From: Adiantum capillus-veneris
Lineage: Eukaryota > Streptophyta > Polypodiopsida > Polypodiales > Pteridaceae
Direction of reading: 5' to 3'
DNA length: 64,000 nt
Assembly: GCA_014529385.2 (NCBI GenBank)
Contig: CM043962.1
Span: forward strand, 35,431,598-35,495,597
Of the stretch, positions 10,913-19,936 are shown piece after piece (the stretch's first letter is position 1; every line of letters begins with the position of its first letter). The position numbers were made by a program, and so were the translations under genes. The notes under the pieces were generated by a model. The model made no database searches, was not told the DNA's origin, and saw nothing but the letters and a program-made list of their open reading frames with translations.

Positions 10913-12932
10913 CTTAATGTAGCAATGCGGAATGGGTGGCCCAACACGACCTACAGATAGGTCATCCCACTCTGAAAATGTTGCTCCAGCACAAGTTTCA
11001 GTAAGACCATAAGCTTGTCCGATTGGTGCTCTGCAAAACAACGTCACAAGACTGAAAAAAAGATAGAGAACCTCAAAAAGTGTGTGTGAAACAAACACAA
11101 GCTTATACCCAAAACAGATATTAATAAACCGTTGTGTGTCAGCAGAAAGAGGAGCTCCTCCAGAGAGCATGCCGCGCACAGAGCCTCCCAAAATGGCTCG
11201 AACTTTTTTGAAAACCAAAGTGCTCCAAAATCGTTTTTCCAAGGTCCCAGCTCCTGTTCCTTGGAATCCATTCAAGCATCGCTTATATGCTAAATCAAAC
11301 AATGTTTTTGTTGAACCACCTTTTTTTTCTACCTGATACAGTGTCAGCATATTACTGCACTTTGTTAGCAGAAATGATCCTGTTTTAGAAGAATAAAAAG
11401 ACTACCAAGCACATAAGCCAAAATCAGAATAACCACCCACCATCTTTCTAACTCCATCTCGCACACGGTCAAGTATGGCTGGAACAGCGGTCAATAAGGT
11501 TGGCTTTAACTCTGCTGCATCTCCCTTTGTCCCCTTCTTTACCTTATTTGATGTATCGGTCAAGGTTAATGGTGAACCATAACCTATCGCAGCTCCTGCA
11601 GCAGAAAGAGTGCACTGCAACCAGAACTCATTAAGCCTACCAACAAAACATTATCTAACATCCAGAAAAGAAAAGGCTAAAGCTGAAGTACCTCTGCTGC
11701 AAGCTCAAGAACATGAGCTAGTGGCAAGTAAGCTAAATATCTGTCACTGCTACTCAGTTCTGGTATTAGGCACATAACTCCAGCGACAGTAGCTACCATA
11801 TTTCCATGCGTGATTATGACACCCTACATCAGCAATAAAATTTCCTCACAACCCACCCACCAACTTATTCATTTGTTCACTTTAGCTCCTACCTTTGGCA
11901 GACCTGTGCTACCACTTGTATACATAATCACAGCAACATCTGCAGGTGCAGGCATTCTTGCATCTACTGGGTTACTTTTCCCCAGGTCCTTTACTTCCGT
12001 AAACGATGCAGCCCTCCAGGTTATTGTTTCAGGAATTACAAGCTGAGACTTATCTTCATGGTCCTCAAGGAGTATTACTCTCCTGACTGTGTTGAGTTGT
12101 GAGCTTATGTCAATCAGCTTTCTCATTTGCTTGTGGTCACAAATAACTGTAGTCACTTCAGTCTGGAACATGCAGGAAATTCAGCCAGCTACAGAATGCG
12201 CATACATCACAAAGCCTTTTTGTAACAAAACTGATCGCATTCTAGATTCTCACCTCGTTCAAGGAATGAACTAGAGCTTCCTCTCCCAATGACGCATACA
12301 CAGTGACCACAGTGAGGCTCTGACGGAAGCATCCCTGCTCATATTTTAAATAATTATTGGGGTAACATGCATGCTAACGACCAGCTGAAATGCCAAAACA
12401 ATTAGACATATGTCACCTGCAGCGCAATGAACCAGTCAGCCCTTGTTTCAGCAAAGATGGCACAATGTTCTCCTCCTCCATGCCCAATGGCCATTAGGCC
12501 AGATGCAAAATTGCTTGCCTGCTCTAGTCCTTCGTGGAAAGTAATCCATTCATACTCACCAAGGGTCAGCTTGTCAAATGTCCTTCCATCTTCACTGACC
12601 TCTGCCTCCTTTTTCAAGAGCATCCTTGTCCCAAATGCAGGCAGAGTGCTGTTCTTTTGGCAAGACTGCTCATAAAGGGCAGCAAGAGTCACAGCTCCCT
12701 CCCATGGAGTCTCAACAAGCTTCAGGAAACGATGACTCCTCTTGGTCAGTCCAGGTTCACCTCCAACCTCAACAGTCACCCCTCTTACTTTCAAATCTTT
12801 CTGGCCCTTTACTTTACTCATTAACAACAGAAAGAGGGGAAGCAGCACAATAGCTACAACAGTAGTTATCCAACTCGTGCCATATATAACAAGAGTTGGG
12901 TTGAAAAGAGTAGCATTGACAAACTCAGACAC
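10913..12932 (-). CDS. LACS: Long-chain acyl-CoA synthetase (LACS8/9 type), exons 1-7, 3' part not in view
   Basis: Activates free fatty acids to acyl-CoA using ATP and CoA at a membrane. Seven exons read without a stop and join in frame at GT..AG sites: 12932-12417, 12334-12254, 12162-11893, 11823-11692, 11614-11441, 11332-11109 and 11030-10913, giving 505 codons of about 700 in the family. Exon 1 has a hydrophobic N-terminal anchor ([15 protein letters not shown]) and [12 protein letters not shown]. The AMP-binding loop [12 protein letters not shown] spans exons 3 and 4. [15 protein letters not shown] in exon 5 is typical of LACS8/9, SGGAPLS lies in exon 6, and YGLTETCAG in exon 7. The adenylate-binding C-terminal subdomain is missing: the exons that would follow are not visible down to position 1. 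The open frame of exon 1 starts at GTG 12932. The first in-frame ATG is at residue 40, and an in-frame TAG lies at 12951-12953, so the true start may lie in an upstream exon. Confidence 0.88.
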
Positions 12933-12953
12933 ACTCTCCAGTTTGGCGTTCTA

Positions 12954-12982
12954 GCTGTCTCCAAACACTGAACCTGCCATGT

Positions 12983-13049
<67 letters not shown>

Positions 13050-13233
13050 CGTCATCTCTCTCTCTTGTACTCACGCCATCTCTCTCTCTCTCTTTACCAT
13101 GCTTTCGTTTAGGGTTTGCTGCTGTATTTTAGGGTTCGCGACCTTTTTTTTTTTTTTTTTTTTTTTGGGGTTGTTGGACAGATCTGCGTTTTAGGGTTTG
13201 CTGCATTTTCTGCACTTTAGAAACATCAATCCT

Positions 13234-13271
<38 letters not shown>
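12954..13271 (-). promoter_or_regulatory. Upstream region of acyl-CoA synthetase: two (CT)n tracts and telo-box-like motifs
   Basis: Between exon 1 and the LINE at 13272 lie (CT)n tracts at 12987-13044 and 13239-13271, a 23-base T run at 13144-13166 and three TTTAGGGTT motifs (13108-13117, 13127-13135, 13190-13199). Two of these sit in a duplicated TTTAGGGTTTGCTGC context. On the gene's sense strand they read (GA)n and AACCCTAAA. GA/CT tracts and telo-box motifs are common in plant promoters and 5' leaders. No TATA box is obvious. Confidence 0.45.
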
Positions 13272-13273
<2 letters not shown>

Positions 13274-14141
13274 GTCATCCCCAACCTCACCTATGGCAAC
13301 AAGCAAACTCAAATATATGCTTCACTCCAAACGAATTTCCATCATTGAATTGGAAATGAAAGCATGGAGAAAAGAGATGGAAGATTGGAGGAACGCGAAG
13401 ACCGTTTTCCTCCGAGAAAATGAAGAAAAGGAGAAGAGGTGGAAGGACGAGAAGGATCATCTTCTCAACAAGATCGCCACGTTGGAGAATAGCATTTTGG
13501 ACCTCCACAAAGAAGTGTTGGAAACACGGTCAAAAAATGGGCTTGAAGAGGGGGAATTTCAGCCCTCTTTGAGGGAAGAAATTGACAACATCAATGAGGA
13601 GAAGAAGTCATGGGCCGCGGTCATATCCGAAACGCAAAAGAAAGTAGAGGAGGCCGAAAAATGGATTGAGGTTGCCAAGAAAGGGAAAGGTAAGGAAGCT
13701 CCTTGTACACCCACTCTTATCAACATGACTCTCGAAGAGGAACAAAGAAGGAGGGTGCGGGCTCTACATGTGAGGGTAACCGGCCTCAAGGACATAAACA
13801 ATGTGGAAAAAGAGGTCACAAGCTTCACATCAATGATGGGGGTGGAGAAGCCTTCACACACAAAGGCATGGAGAGTGGGCAAGAAGAGTGAGGGCCCCGG
13901 AGAATCTTCAAAGGAAAGAGCTCTCATACTACGCTTCCCTTCATTGGAAGAGAAGAAGGAATTCTTGAGGAAGAGACCTACTCTCAAGAAGACAGGTATT
14001 TTCTTAGGCGATGACCTCACTCTCTCACAACTTGCGCATATGAGAGAAGTAATGCCCGAGATTCAAGCGGCAAGGGAGAAGGGGAAGATGGCCTTTTACA
14101 GAGATGGTCGGGTGGTGATTGTAGAGCGGCGCTCTACATGA
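13272..14141 (+). CDS. LINE ORF1 protein, coiled coil with RRM-like and C-terminal domains
   Basis: 289 residues, uninterrupted; the ATG immediately follows the (CT)n tract. Residues about 15-140 are Lys/Glu-rich helices of coiled-coil type. From about residue 150 (TLEEEQRRRVRALHVRVTG) the pattern matches the RNA-binding RRM of L1-type ORF1 proteins (VTGLKDINNVEKEV, THKAWRVGKK, RALILRFPSLEEKKEFL). It is followed by the C-terminal domain pattern LKKTGIFLGDDLTLSQLAHMREV and GKMAFYRDGRVVIVE. Such proteins bind element RNA as trimers. No CCHC knuckle is present, unlike most flowering-plant LINE ORF1s. The stop lies 24 bases before ORF2. Assignment to the L1 ORF1p fold is from motif layout only. 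Confidence 0.75.
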
Positions 14142-14165
14142 CGGTGCGAGACCTATGGGACCACA

Positions 14166-14912
14166 TTGAGGATGGCGACTTGGAATTGTAATGGGTCTAT
14201 GAGGTTGGATGTTGGTGCCTTTGAGGACAGTTTCAGAGACAAGGACATTGTTTTCTTTTCAGAGACTCACCAGGCCCCTGGCCAACTGTTGCCACATGTG
14301 GTGGGATACAAATGGGAGACAGCCCACAGAACAGCCACGAGATCTGAGCATGGGAGTAGAGGTTCAGGAGGAGTAGCGGTGTTGTTTAGGGAGGAGCTAC
14401 AGCCACTACTACATATTGTACGGAGAGATGATCAAGCTAGATACATGTGGGTGAGGCTGAGAGCTGACACAGGTCGATTTCTATATATTGCTATATGTTA
14501 CTTCCCCCCCAGTACGTCAGTATATGCTGTATCCAGAGGGCAGTCGCCTTTCTCAATTCTAGATGATGATATATGGGAGTTTTCTAGGGATGGTGATATC
14601 ATCCTCCTAGGAGACTTCAATGCTCGAACGGGCAACTGTCAGACAGTCTTCTACGACACTTCAGATGAGATGCTTAGAGAGTTGGATGTGGGTGAGCTGG
14701 GGTTTGACAGATGCTCACATGACAGAGAGCAGACTGAGTATGGGAGATACCTCACGGAGATGACGACTACACATGGGCTAGCCATACTTAATGGCTTACA
14801 GCAGTTTCCTGGAGCAGCAGGCTTCACATGCTTTCCACACCAGAGACTGACTCGGTTTATACAGAGGCGATCTGGGATCGTTTATGCACAGTTGCTCCAG
14901 GCCTCTCAGTAG
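14166..14912 (+). pseudogene. LINE ORF2 N-terminal endonuclease, broken by deletion
   Basis: Apurinic/apyrimidinic-type endonuclease with WNCNG near the start, the catalytic Glu in FFSETHQ, a YFPPST strand, and LLGDFNAR carrying Asp and Asn. By comparison with copy 5 (20390-21250), about 190 bp are missing at about 14833, between CATGCTTTCCACA and a downstream CACAC. This removes the last endonuclease strands with the final His-containing motif (VDHARV in copy 5) and shifts the frame, so the reading frame ends out of phase at 14912. The endonuclease would nick the target, here apparently CT microsatellites. Confidence 0.8.
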
Positions 14913-17584
14913 AGGAGTGCACTACTTTACTGACTGAGACACTACATGATGCAGCATCAGAGGCATACCCACACACTCAACCGGATCGGAGGCGACATTC
15001 TGGGAGCATGCCCAAGAATAGTTGGTATGATGAGGAGTGCAGAGAGATGAGAGCCCAGCTTCAGAGGGATCTTCATTTAGGAGTTATCACCTACAGACAG
15101 TCGCGGATTGCTTTCCGGCGCCTTGTGCGAAAGAAGAAACGAGCTTACCTGGCCCAGGTGGAGCGAGACTTGTATCAGTTGTTCTTGAGTAGAGACTCAG
15201 GCGAGGCATGGCAACTCTTCCATGAGCACTCCCCTCCCCCAGTGATTACTTCTCCTGATGTGTGGGGCCAGTATGCGACATCGTTATATACGGTTCCTGG
15301 GCAGGATCCCCTTCCAGATCCTACAGAGCCATGTCCACCTACGAGCACCTTCTTTACCACTGAGATGGTAAAGAGAGCCATTGATAGGATGAGGACCAGG
15401 AGGGCTTACGATCATGACGGTCTAGTAGCGGAGCACTTTATACATGCTAGGGATATGCTGATGGAGGTTCTTGCAGTGTTGTTCAATCGTGCCATGTGTG
15501 AGGGATTACCTGAGACTTGGAGGTTGTCTACTATTGTACCTATATTCAAGGCAGGTGATCCTACAGAGCCTGGAAATTACCGCACTATTATGGTTGGACA
15601 CACACTGGCACGATTGTATGCATCCATTATTGAGCAGCAGTTGAGTAACTGGGCAGAGGGTGAGGGTGTACGGGCAAAGGGACAGGCAGGTTTCAGGAGG
15701 GGTTTCTCCACTCTTGACCATATTCTGACACTCAGAGCTATCATTGAGGAGGGCAGGTCACATGGGAGACGGATTTATTGTAGCTTTGTGGATTTCCGCA
15801 AAGCATTTGACATGGTACCGAGAGCTCGACTGATGCGCAGACTGCAGGAGATGGGGGTGCCCACAGTGTTGATTTGGGGGATTATGGCTTTATACAGATC
15901 AGTGATGGGACATGTACGCACCCCAGAGGGGATATCTGACTTAGTTCACTCCACTATCGGGGTGAAACAGGGTTGCCCATTGTCTCCTACTCTATTTGGT
16001 ATGTATGTTGATGAGGTGTCTGATTACATTGACAGAGAGGGTGATAGAGGTGCCCAGCTGGCAGGGACGTGGATCCCATTGTTGTTATATGCTGATGATA
16101 TTGTCTTGATCTCTGACTCACCAGAGGGTATGCAGCGACAGTTGGATGCATTACACAGTTTTGCAGAGGATAGTGGATTGTCTGTAAACCTTGGTAAAAC
16201 CAAGGTCATGGTGTTTAACACCACACCGCAGTGGATCAGGAGATCGGCACCGACCTTCACGTATGGTCAAGAGATTGTGGAGTATACAGATGCATACACT
16301 TACCTTGGGATAGTCTTCACTGGGCCGAGGTTTTCTTTGGGGAGAGCAGCAGAGACTAGACTGACCAGAGCTTATGCGGCCTTGGGAGGCTTGGAGAGGA
16401 TGTGTTCGCAGGTTCAGTTCCAGGAACCTCGGACAAAGTTATGGCTCTTTGATACTTTAGTAGCCTCAGCTATGATGTATGGGGTACAGGTATGGGGACC
16501 TTCTGTAGGCCAGGATGGTTGGAGACGTATGGAGAGGCCCTTGGTATCTATGATCTCCCGATTGATTAGAGCCAAGGCCTCCATACCTCACGCGATCATT
16601 CGAGCAGAGCTAACTGCCCCCCCCATGGAGATTGAGGCGCTTACCAGATCAATGTCCTTTGTGCACAGCCTATGGGATACTACTAGAGACAGATATGCTA
16701 GACTGGCCCTTGAGTCTTCCAGACAGTTAGCTCTACAGGGGGACACTTCATGCTGGTATGCACAGATGACTTCATGGTTTCAGACGCATGGCTTCACCAT
16801 GGACAGGTTGCCCCCTTTCCAGTATTCTCTTCAGGCACCCTCGCTGTCTCTTACACGGGTGGAGATCACTAGACTCATTCGTCAGGACCTGATCCAGCTC
16901 GACACCAGGAGGACATGGATAGAGCCGCCTCAGGAGTTGAGCACGAAGATGGCTTTCTATAGAGAGCATCTTCTCCACCTCACAGGAGATGGGTTTGTGA
17001 TTAGACCCAACTACATGGACACACATATGTCTCATGGTTTGCGTTGTGCCATTGGTCAGATACGCACATCCTCACATCAGCTCGAGATTGAGACTGGTAG
17101 ATTCAGAGGGATACCAGCAGACAGCAGGATATGCCGATTATGCCAGAGAGAGCCAGAGACAGAGTTGCACTACATATGTCATTGCACAGTGTTCTATGAG
17201 ATACGGGGGCGTTTCCACTGCTTATTCAGAGAGGGTTTTGGTCCTCTATCTAGGGTCATGAGTTATGAGGATCAGAGATGTCTTGGACTATATCTACTTG
17301 AGTTACACAGGTATAGAGACACTTTACTGGGGAGAGCTAGAGAGAGGCAGTCCCAGAGACACATTACAGATTTCTTTTCACTAGATATGGGACAGCCAGA
17401 GGAGCAGCCACCACTGCAGAGCTCGTCCCACACTAATTCGACCACTACTGGCACTCTCATCGACCGAGCATTGGAGCTACAGAGATACAGACGACCGCGA
17501 CTGAGGAGAGGAGCTACACAACATCGACGGAGACTACAACAGAAGATTCGAGCCATACTCTCTCGACATCCAGAGTGCAGATGA
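14840..17584 (+). CDS. LINE ORF2 reverse transcriptase, zinc motif and C-terminal PIP-like motif
   Basis: The frame is open from about 14828 to 17584 (up to 918 codons; the first codons are out of frame before the deletion). The reverse transcriptase shows GFRRGFSTLDHILTLR, FVDFRKAFDMV, GVKQGCPLSPTLFG and catalytic YADD at 16088-16099. Downstream comes a CX2CX8HX4C motif (CRLC..HYICHC, near 17130-17190) typical of LINE ORF2 C-termini. Near the end QRHITDFF (17354-17377) matches the PCNA-binding consensus Qxx[ILM]xx[FY][FY]. The tail is basic and ends RHPEC R. This frame is intact; function would need the endonuclease, which is broken. Confidence 0.85.
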   Translation, partial: PETDSVYTEAIWDRLCTVAPGLSVEECTTLLTETLHDAASEAYPHTQPDRRRHSGSMPKNSWYDEECREMRAQLQRDLHLGVITYRQSRIAFRRLVRKKKRAYLAQVERDLYQLFLSRDSGEAWQLFHEHSPPPVITSPDVWGQYATSLYTVPGQDPLPDPTEPCPPTSTFFTTEMVKRAIDRMRTRRAYDHDGLVAEHFIHARDMLMEVLAVLFNRAMCEGLPETWRLSTIVPIFKAGDPTEPGNYRTIMVGHTLARLYASIIEQQLSNWAEGEGVRAKGQAGFRRGFSTLDHILTLRAIIEEGRSHGRRIYCSFVDFRKAFDMVPRARLMRRLQEMGVPTVLIWGIMALYRSVMGHVRTPEGISDLVHSTIGVKQGCPLSPTLFGMYVDEVSDYIDREGDRGAQLAGTWIPLLLYADDIVLISDSPEGMQRQLDALHSFAEDSGLSVNLGKTKVMVFNTTPQWIRRSAPTFTYGQEIVEYTDAYTYLGIVFTGPRFSLGRAAETRLTRAYAALGGLERMCSQVQFQEPRTKLWLFDTLVASAMMYGVQVWGPSVGQDGWRRMERPLVSMISRLIRAKASIPHAIIRAELTAPPMEIEALTRSMSFVHSLWDTTRDRYARLALESSRQLALQGDTSCWYAQMTSWFQTHGFTMDRLPPFQYSLQAPSLSLTRVEITRLIRQDLIQLDTRRTWIEPPQELSTKMAFYREHLLHLTGDGFVIRPNYMDTHMSHGLRCAIGQIRTSSHQLEIETGRFRGIPADSRICRLCQREPETELHYICHCTVFYEIRGRFHCLFREGFGPLSRVMSYEDQRCLGLYLLELHRYRDTLLGRARERQSQRHITDFFSLDMGQPEEQPPLQSSSHTNSTTTGTLIDRALELQRYRRPRLRRGATQHRRRLQQKIRAILSRHPECR

Positions 17585-17840
17585 GGATGGATCCTCACCA
17601 TTTCTTCCATCTTTGTTTCACACACTGTTACATCCAGTTTACCGGGTACCTATTGTATCAGCTGCTACACCCATGTAGTTTTAGATTGTAGTAGTAGTAG
17701 TAGTATTTTGTTCCACTTCTAGTTCTTTTGTACCCAGACATGGTATTAGATTCACTATTTTGTAACTGATTGGTCTCATAGGTCATTTTGGCCTTTTGAA
17801 GACGTTAATATAACATTTCATTTCATTTCTCTCTCTCTCG

Positions 17841-18162
17841 CACCGGCGGAGATTGCGGCAGAGGATCCACAGGATTCTAGCACGCCACCCAGAATGTCGA
17901 TCGGGATAGGCTTCATGCTATTGCTATATTGTATCATGGTGACACTTATCCCCACTTTGTACCTTTATGGCATGATACCATTGCTCAGCCTACCAGCCAC
18001 CCATAGGAGTCGGTAGCACTCCTATCAGATCTTTGTTTGTAGTTTTCTTGTTTGTACCCAGACTTGGTACTAGACTCATCATTGTAATCAATTGGTCTCA
18101 TAGGTCATTTTGGCCTCTTGTAGACGTTAATATATCATTTCATTTCATTTCATTTCTCTCTC
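17841..18162 (+). mobile_element. LINE family L1ct, copy 2 (extreme 5' truncation)
   Basis: Begins directly after CTCTCTCTCG with codons homologous to the last about 20 residues of ORF2 (LRQRIHRILARHPEC then stop). It then has the family 3' untranslated region including GTACCCAGACTTGGTA and GGTCATTTTGGCC, and ends GTAGACGTTAATATATC(ATTTC)n at the next CTCTCTCG. Confidence 0.8.
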
Positions 18163-18164
18163 GC

Positions 18165-18379
18165 ACGACACCCAGAGTGTCATTGAGGGCCTATTCTACA
18201 TTTTCACATTTCACATTTCACACTTCATTTTCAGTTTTCAGTTTTTACATTCAATACTTTTTGTACTTGTACTTCAGACATTGCATTAGATTCACCACTT
18301 TGTATCTGATGGTCTAGTAGGTCATTTTGGCCTTTTGAAGACGTTAATATATCATTTCATTTCATTTCTCTCTCTCTCT
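18165..18379 (+). mobile_element. LINE family L1ct, copy 3 (only the 3' end)
   Basis: Starts after CTCTCTCG with just ARHPEC and a stop, i.e. the last few ORF2 codons. The 3' untranslated region and the (ATTTC)n end follow, running into (CT)n at 18367-18382. It is about 215 bp long and one of the shortest recognisable insertions of the family. Confidence 0.75.
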
Positions 18380-19918
18380 CTGACCCAAGAAAGTGGTTTG
18401 TCCGTCAACCTTGGTAAAACCGAGGTCATGGTATTTAATACCACCCCACAGTGGATCAGGAGGTCAGTGCCCGCCTTCACATACGGCCAGGAGAAGGTGG
18501 AGTATACAGATGCTTACACTTACCTTGGAGTGGTTTTTAGTGGGCCAGCATTTTCATTGAGGAGGGCAGCAGAGACTAGATTGACCAAATCCCATGCAGC
18601 ATTGGGTAGATTGGAAAGGATGTGTTCACAGGTTCAGTTTCAAGAGCCTCGAACGAAGCTCTGGCTCTTTGACACTTTGGTGGCTTCTGCATTGCTTTAT
18701 GGAGCTGACATTTGGGGACCTTCACTGGATCATCATGGGAGGACAGGCCGCACTGATGGATAGGGGGACATGGAGAAGCCTCTGGTCTCTATGATCTCGC
18801 GGCTCATTAGAGCCAAGGCTTCAGTACCACATGCTATTGTACGAGCAGAGCTAGCTGCCCCCCCACTGGTGGTTGAAGCGCTCACCAGATCTCTCCTTCA
18901 TACACCGCATGTGGGAACTTCCCAGAGACAGATATGCACGCCTTGCACTTGAGTCCTCTTGACAGTTACCATGCAGGGAGATACAACATGCTGGCATGGA
19001 GAGATGACAGTTTCAGGCGCATGGGTTCAGCATAGACAGATTGCCTCCCTTCCAGTATTCACTGGATGCGCCCTCTCATTGGATGCGCCCTCTCTGACTC
19101 TTACACAGTCCGAGATCACCAGGCTCATTCGCCAGGACTTGACTCAGCTAGACACAAAGAGGACATGGATACAGGCAGCACAGGAGCTGGGCACGAAGAT
19201 GGCTTTCTACATAGAGCATCTCCTCCAGCTTACGGAGGATGGTTTTGTGACGAGGCCCAGATACATGGACACCCACTTGTCTCATGGGATACGATGTGCT
19301 ATTGGCCAGATACGCACATCTTCACACTAGCTGCGGATCGAGAGTGGGAGATACAACGGAGTACCAGTAGAGGCCAGGACATGCCCCCTGTGTGACATTG
19401 AGCCTGAGACAGAGTTGCACTACACATGCCATTGCCCCGTCTACTACGAGATACGAGGCCGCTTCCATTGCTTGTTCAGAGAGGGCTTTGGACCATTCTC
19501 TAGAGTCATGCGGTATGAGGATCAGAGATGCCTGGGTTTGTTCTTGCTCGAGCTGCGCAGACACAGAGAGAGCCTGATGAGAGGAGAGGCTAGCCAGTCT
19601 CAGAGACAGATCACAGACTTCTTTAGAGCTGACACTGGACACCCGGAGGAGTTACTACCACAGCAAAGCTCGTCGCTTTCCAGTCTCAGAGACAGATCAC
19701 AGACTTCTTTAGAGCTGCCACTGGACACCTGGAGGAGTTACTACCACAGCAAAGCTCGTCGCTTTACACCGGAGGCATACTGATCGACCAAGCGACTGAG
19801 CTGGGGAGATCCAGACGCCCACGACTGCGGAGGACACCACATTGTAACTTTCTGGTCTCATAGGTCACTTTGGCCTTTTGAAGACGTTAATATAACATTT
19901 CATTTTCATTTCATTTCT
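18380..19918 (+). pseudogene. LINE family L1ct, copy 4: ORF2 C-terminal half
   Basis: Begins after (CT)n at the RT thumb segment ESGLSVNLGKT and covers the rest of ORF2. Frame breaks occur near 18750, 18895 and 18960. There is a 19-bp duplication at about 19057-19095 and a stop at 19328. The zinc motif (CPLC..HYTCHC, near 19385-19430) and the PIP-like motif QRQITDFF (19601-19624) are intact. An 86-bp tandem duplication (19595-19766) repeats the PIP-coding DNA, the second copy out of frame. The 3' end is the family (ATTTC)n followed by CTCTCTCTTCTTCTT. Confidence 0.8.
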
Positions 19919-19936
19919 CTCTCTTCTTCTTCTTCT

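Larger units (their letters stand above)
13272..17832 (+). mobile_element. LINE, family L1ct, copy 1 (near full length)
   Basis: Two-ORF non-LTR retrotransposon with ORF1 (13272-14141) and ORF2 (14166-17584, interrupted near 14833). A 3' untranslated region ends GAAGACGTTAATATAAC then (ATTTC)n at about 17799-17829. There is no poly(A). The element begins directly at the end of one (CT)n tract and its 3' end runs directly into another (CTCTCTCTC, 17829-17838). Four further copies follow head-to-tail with the same arrangement. Confidence 0.88.

Noticed and set aside
13105-13200. Interstitial telomere repeat
   Set aside because: Only isolated TTTAGGG motifs, not tandem; they fit telo-box motifs of plant leaders.
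13287-14020. Open frames on the - strand opposite LINE ORF1
   Set aside because: Shadow frames; the + strand has a coherent protein conserved in copy 5.
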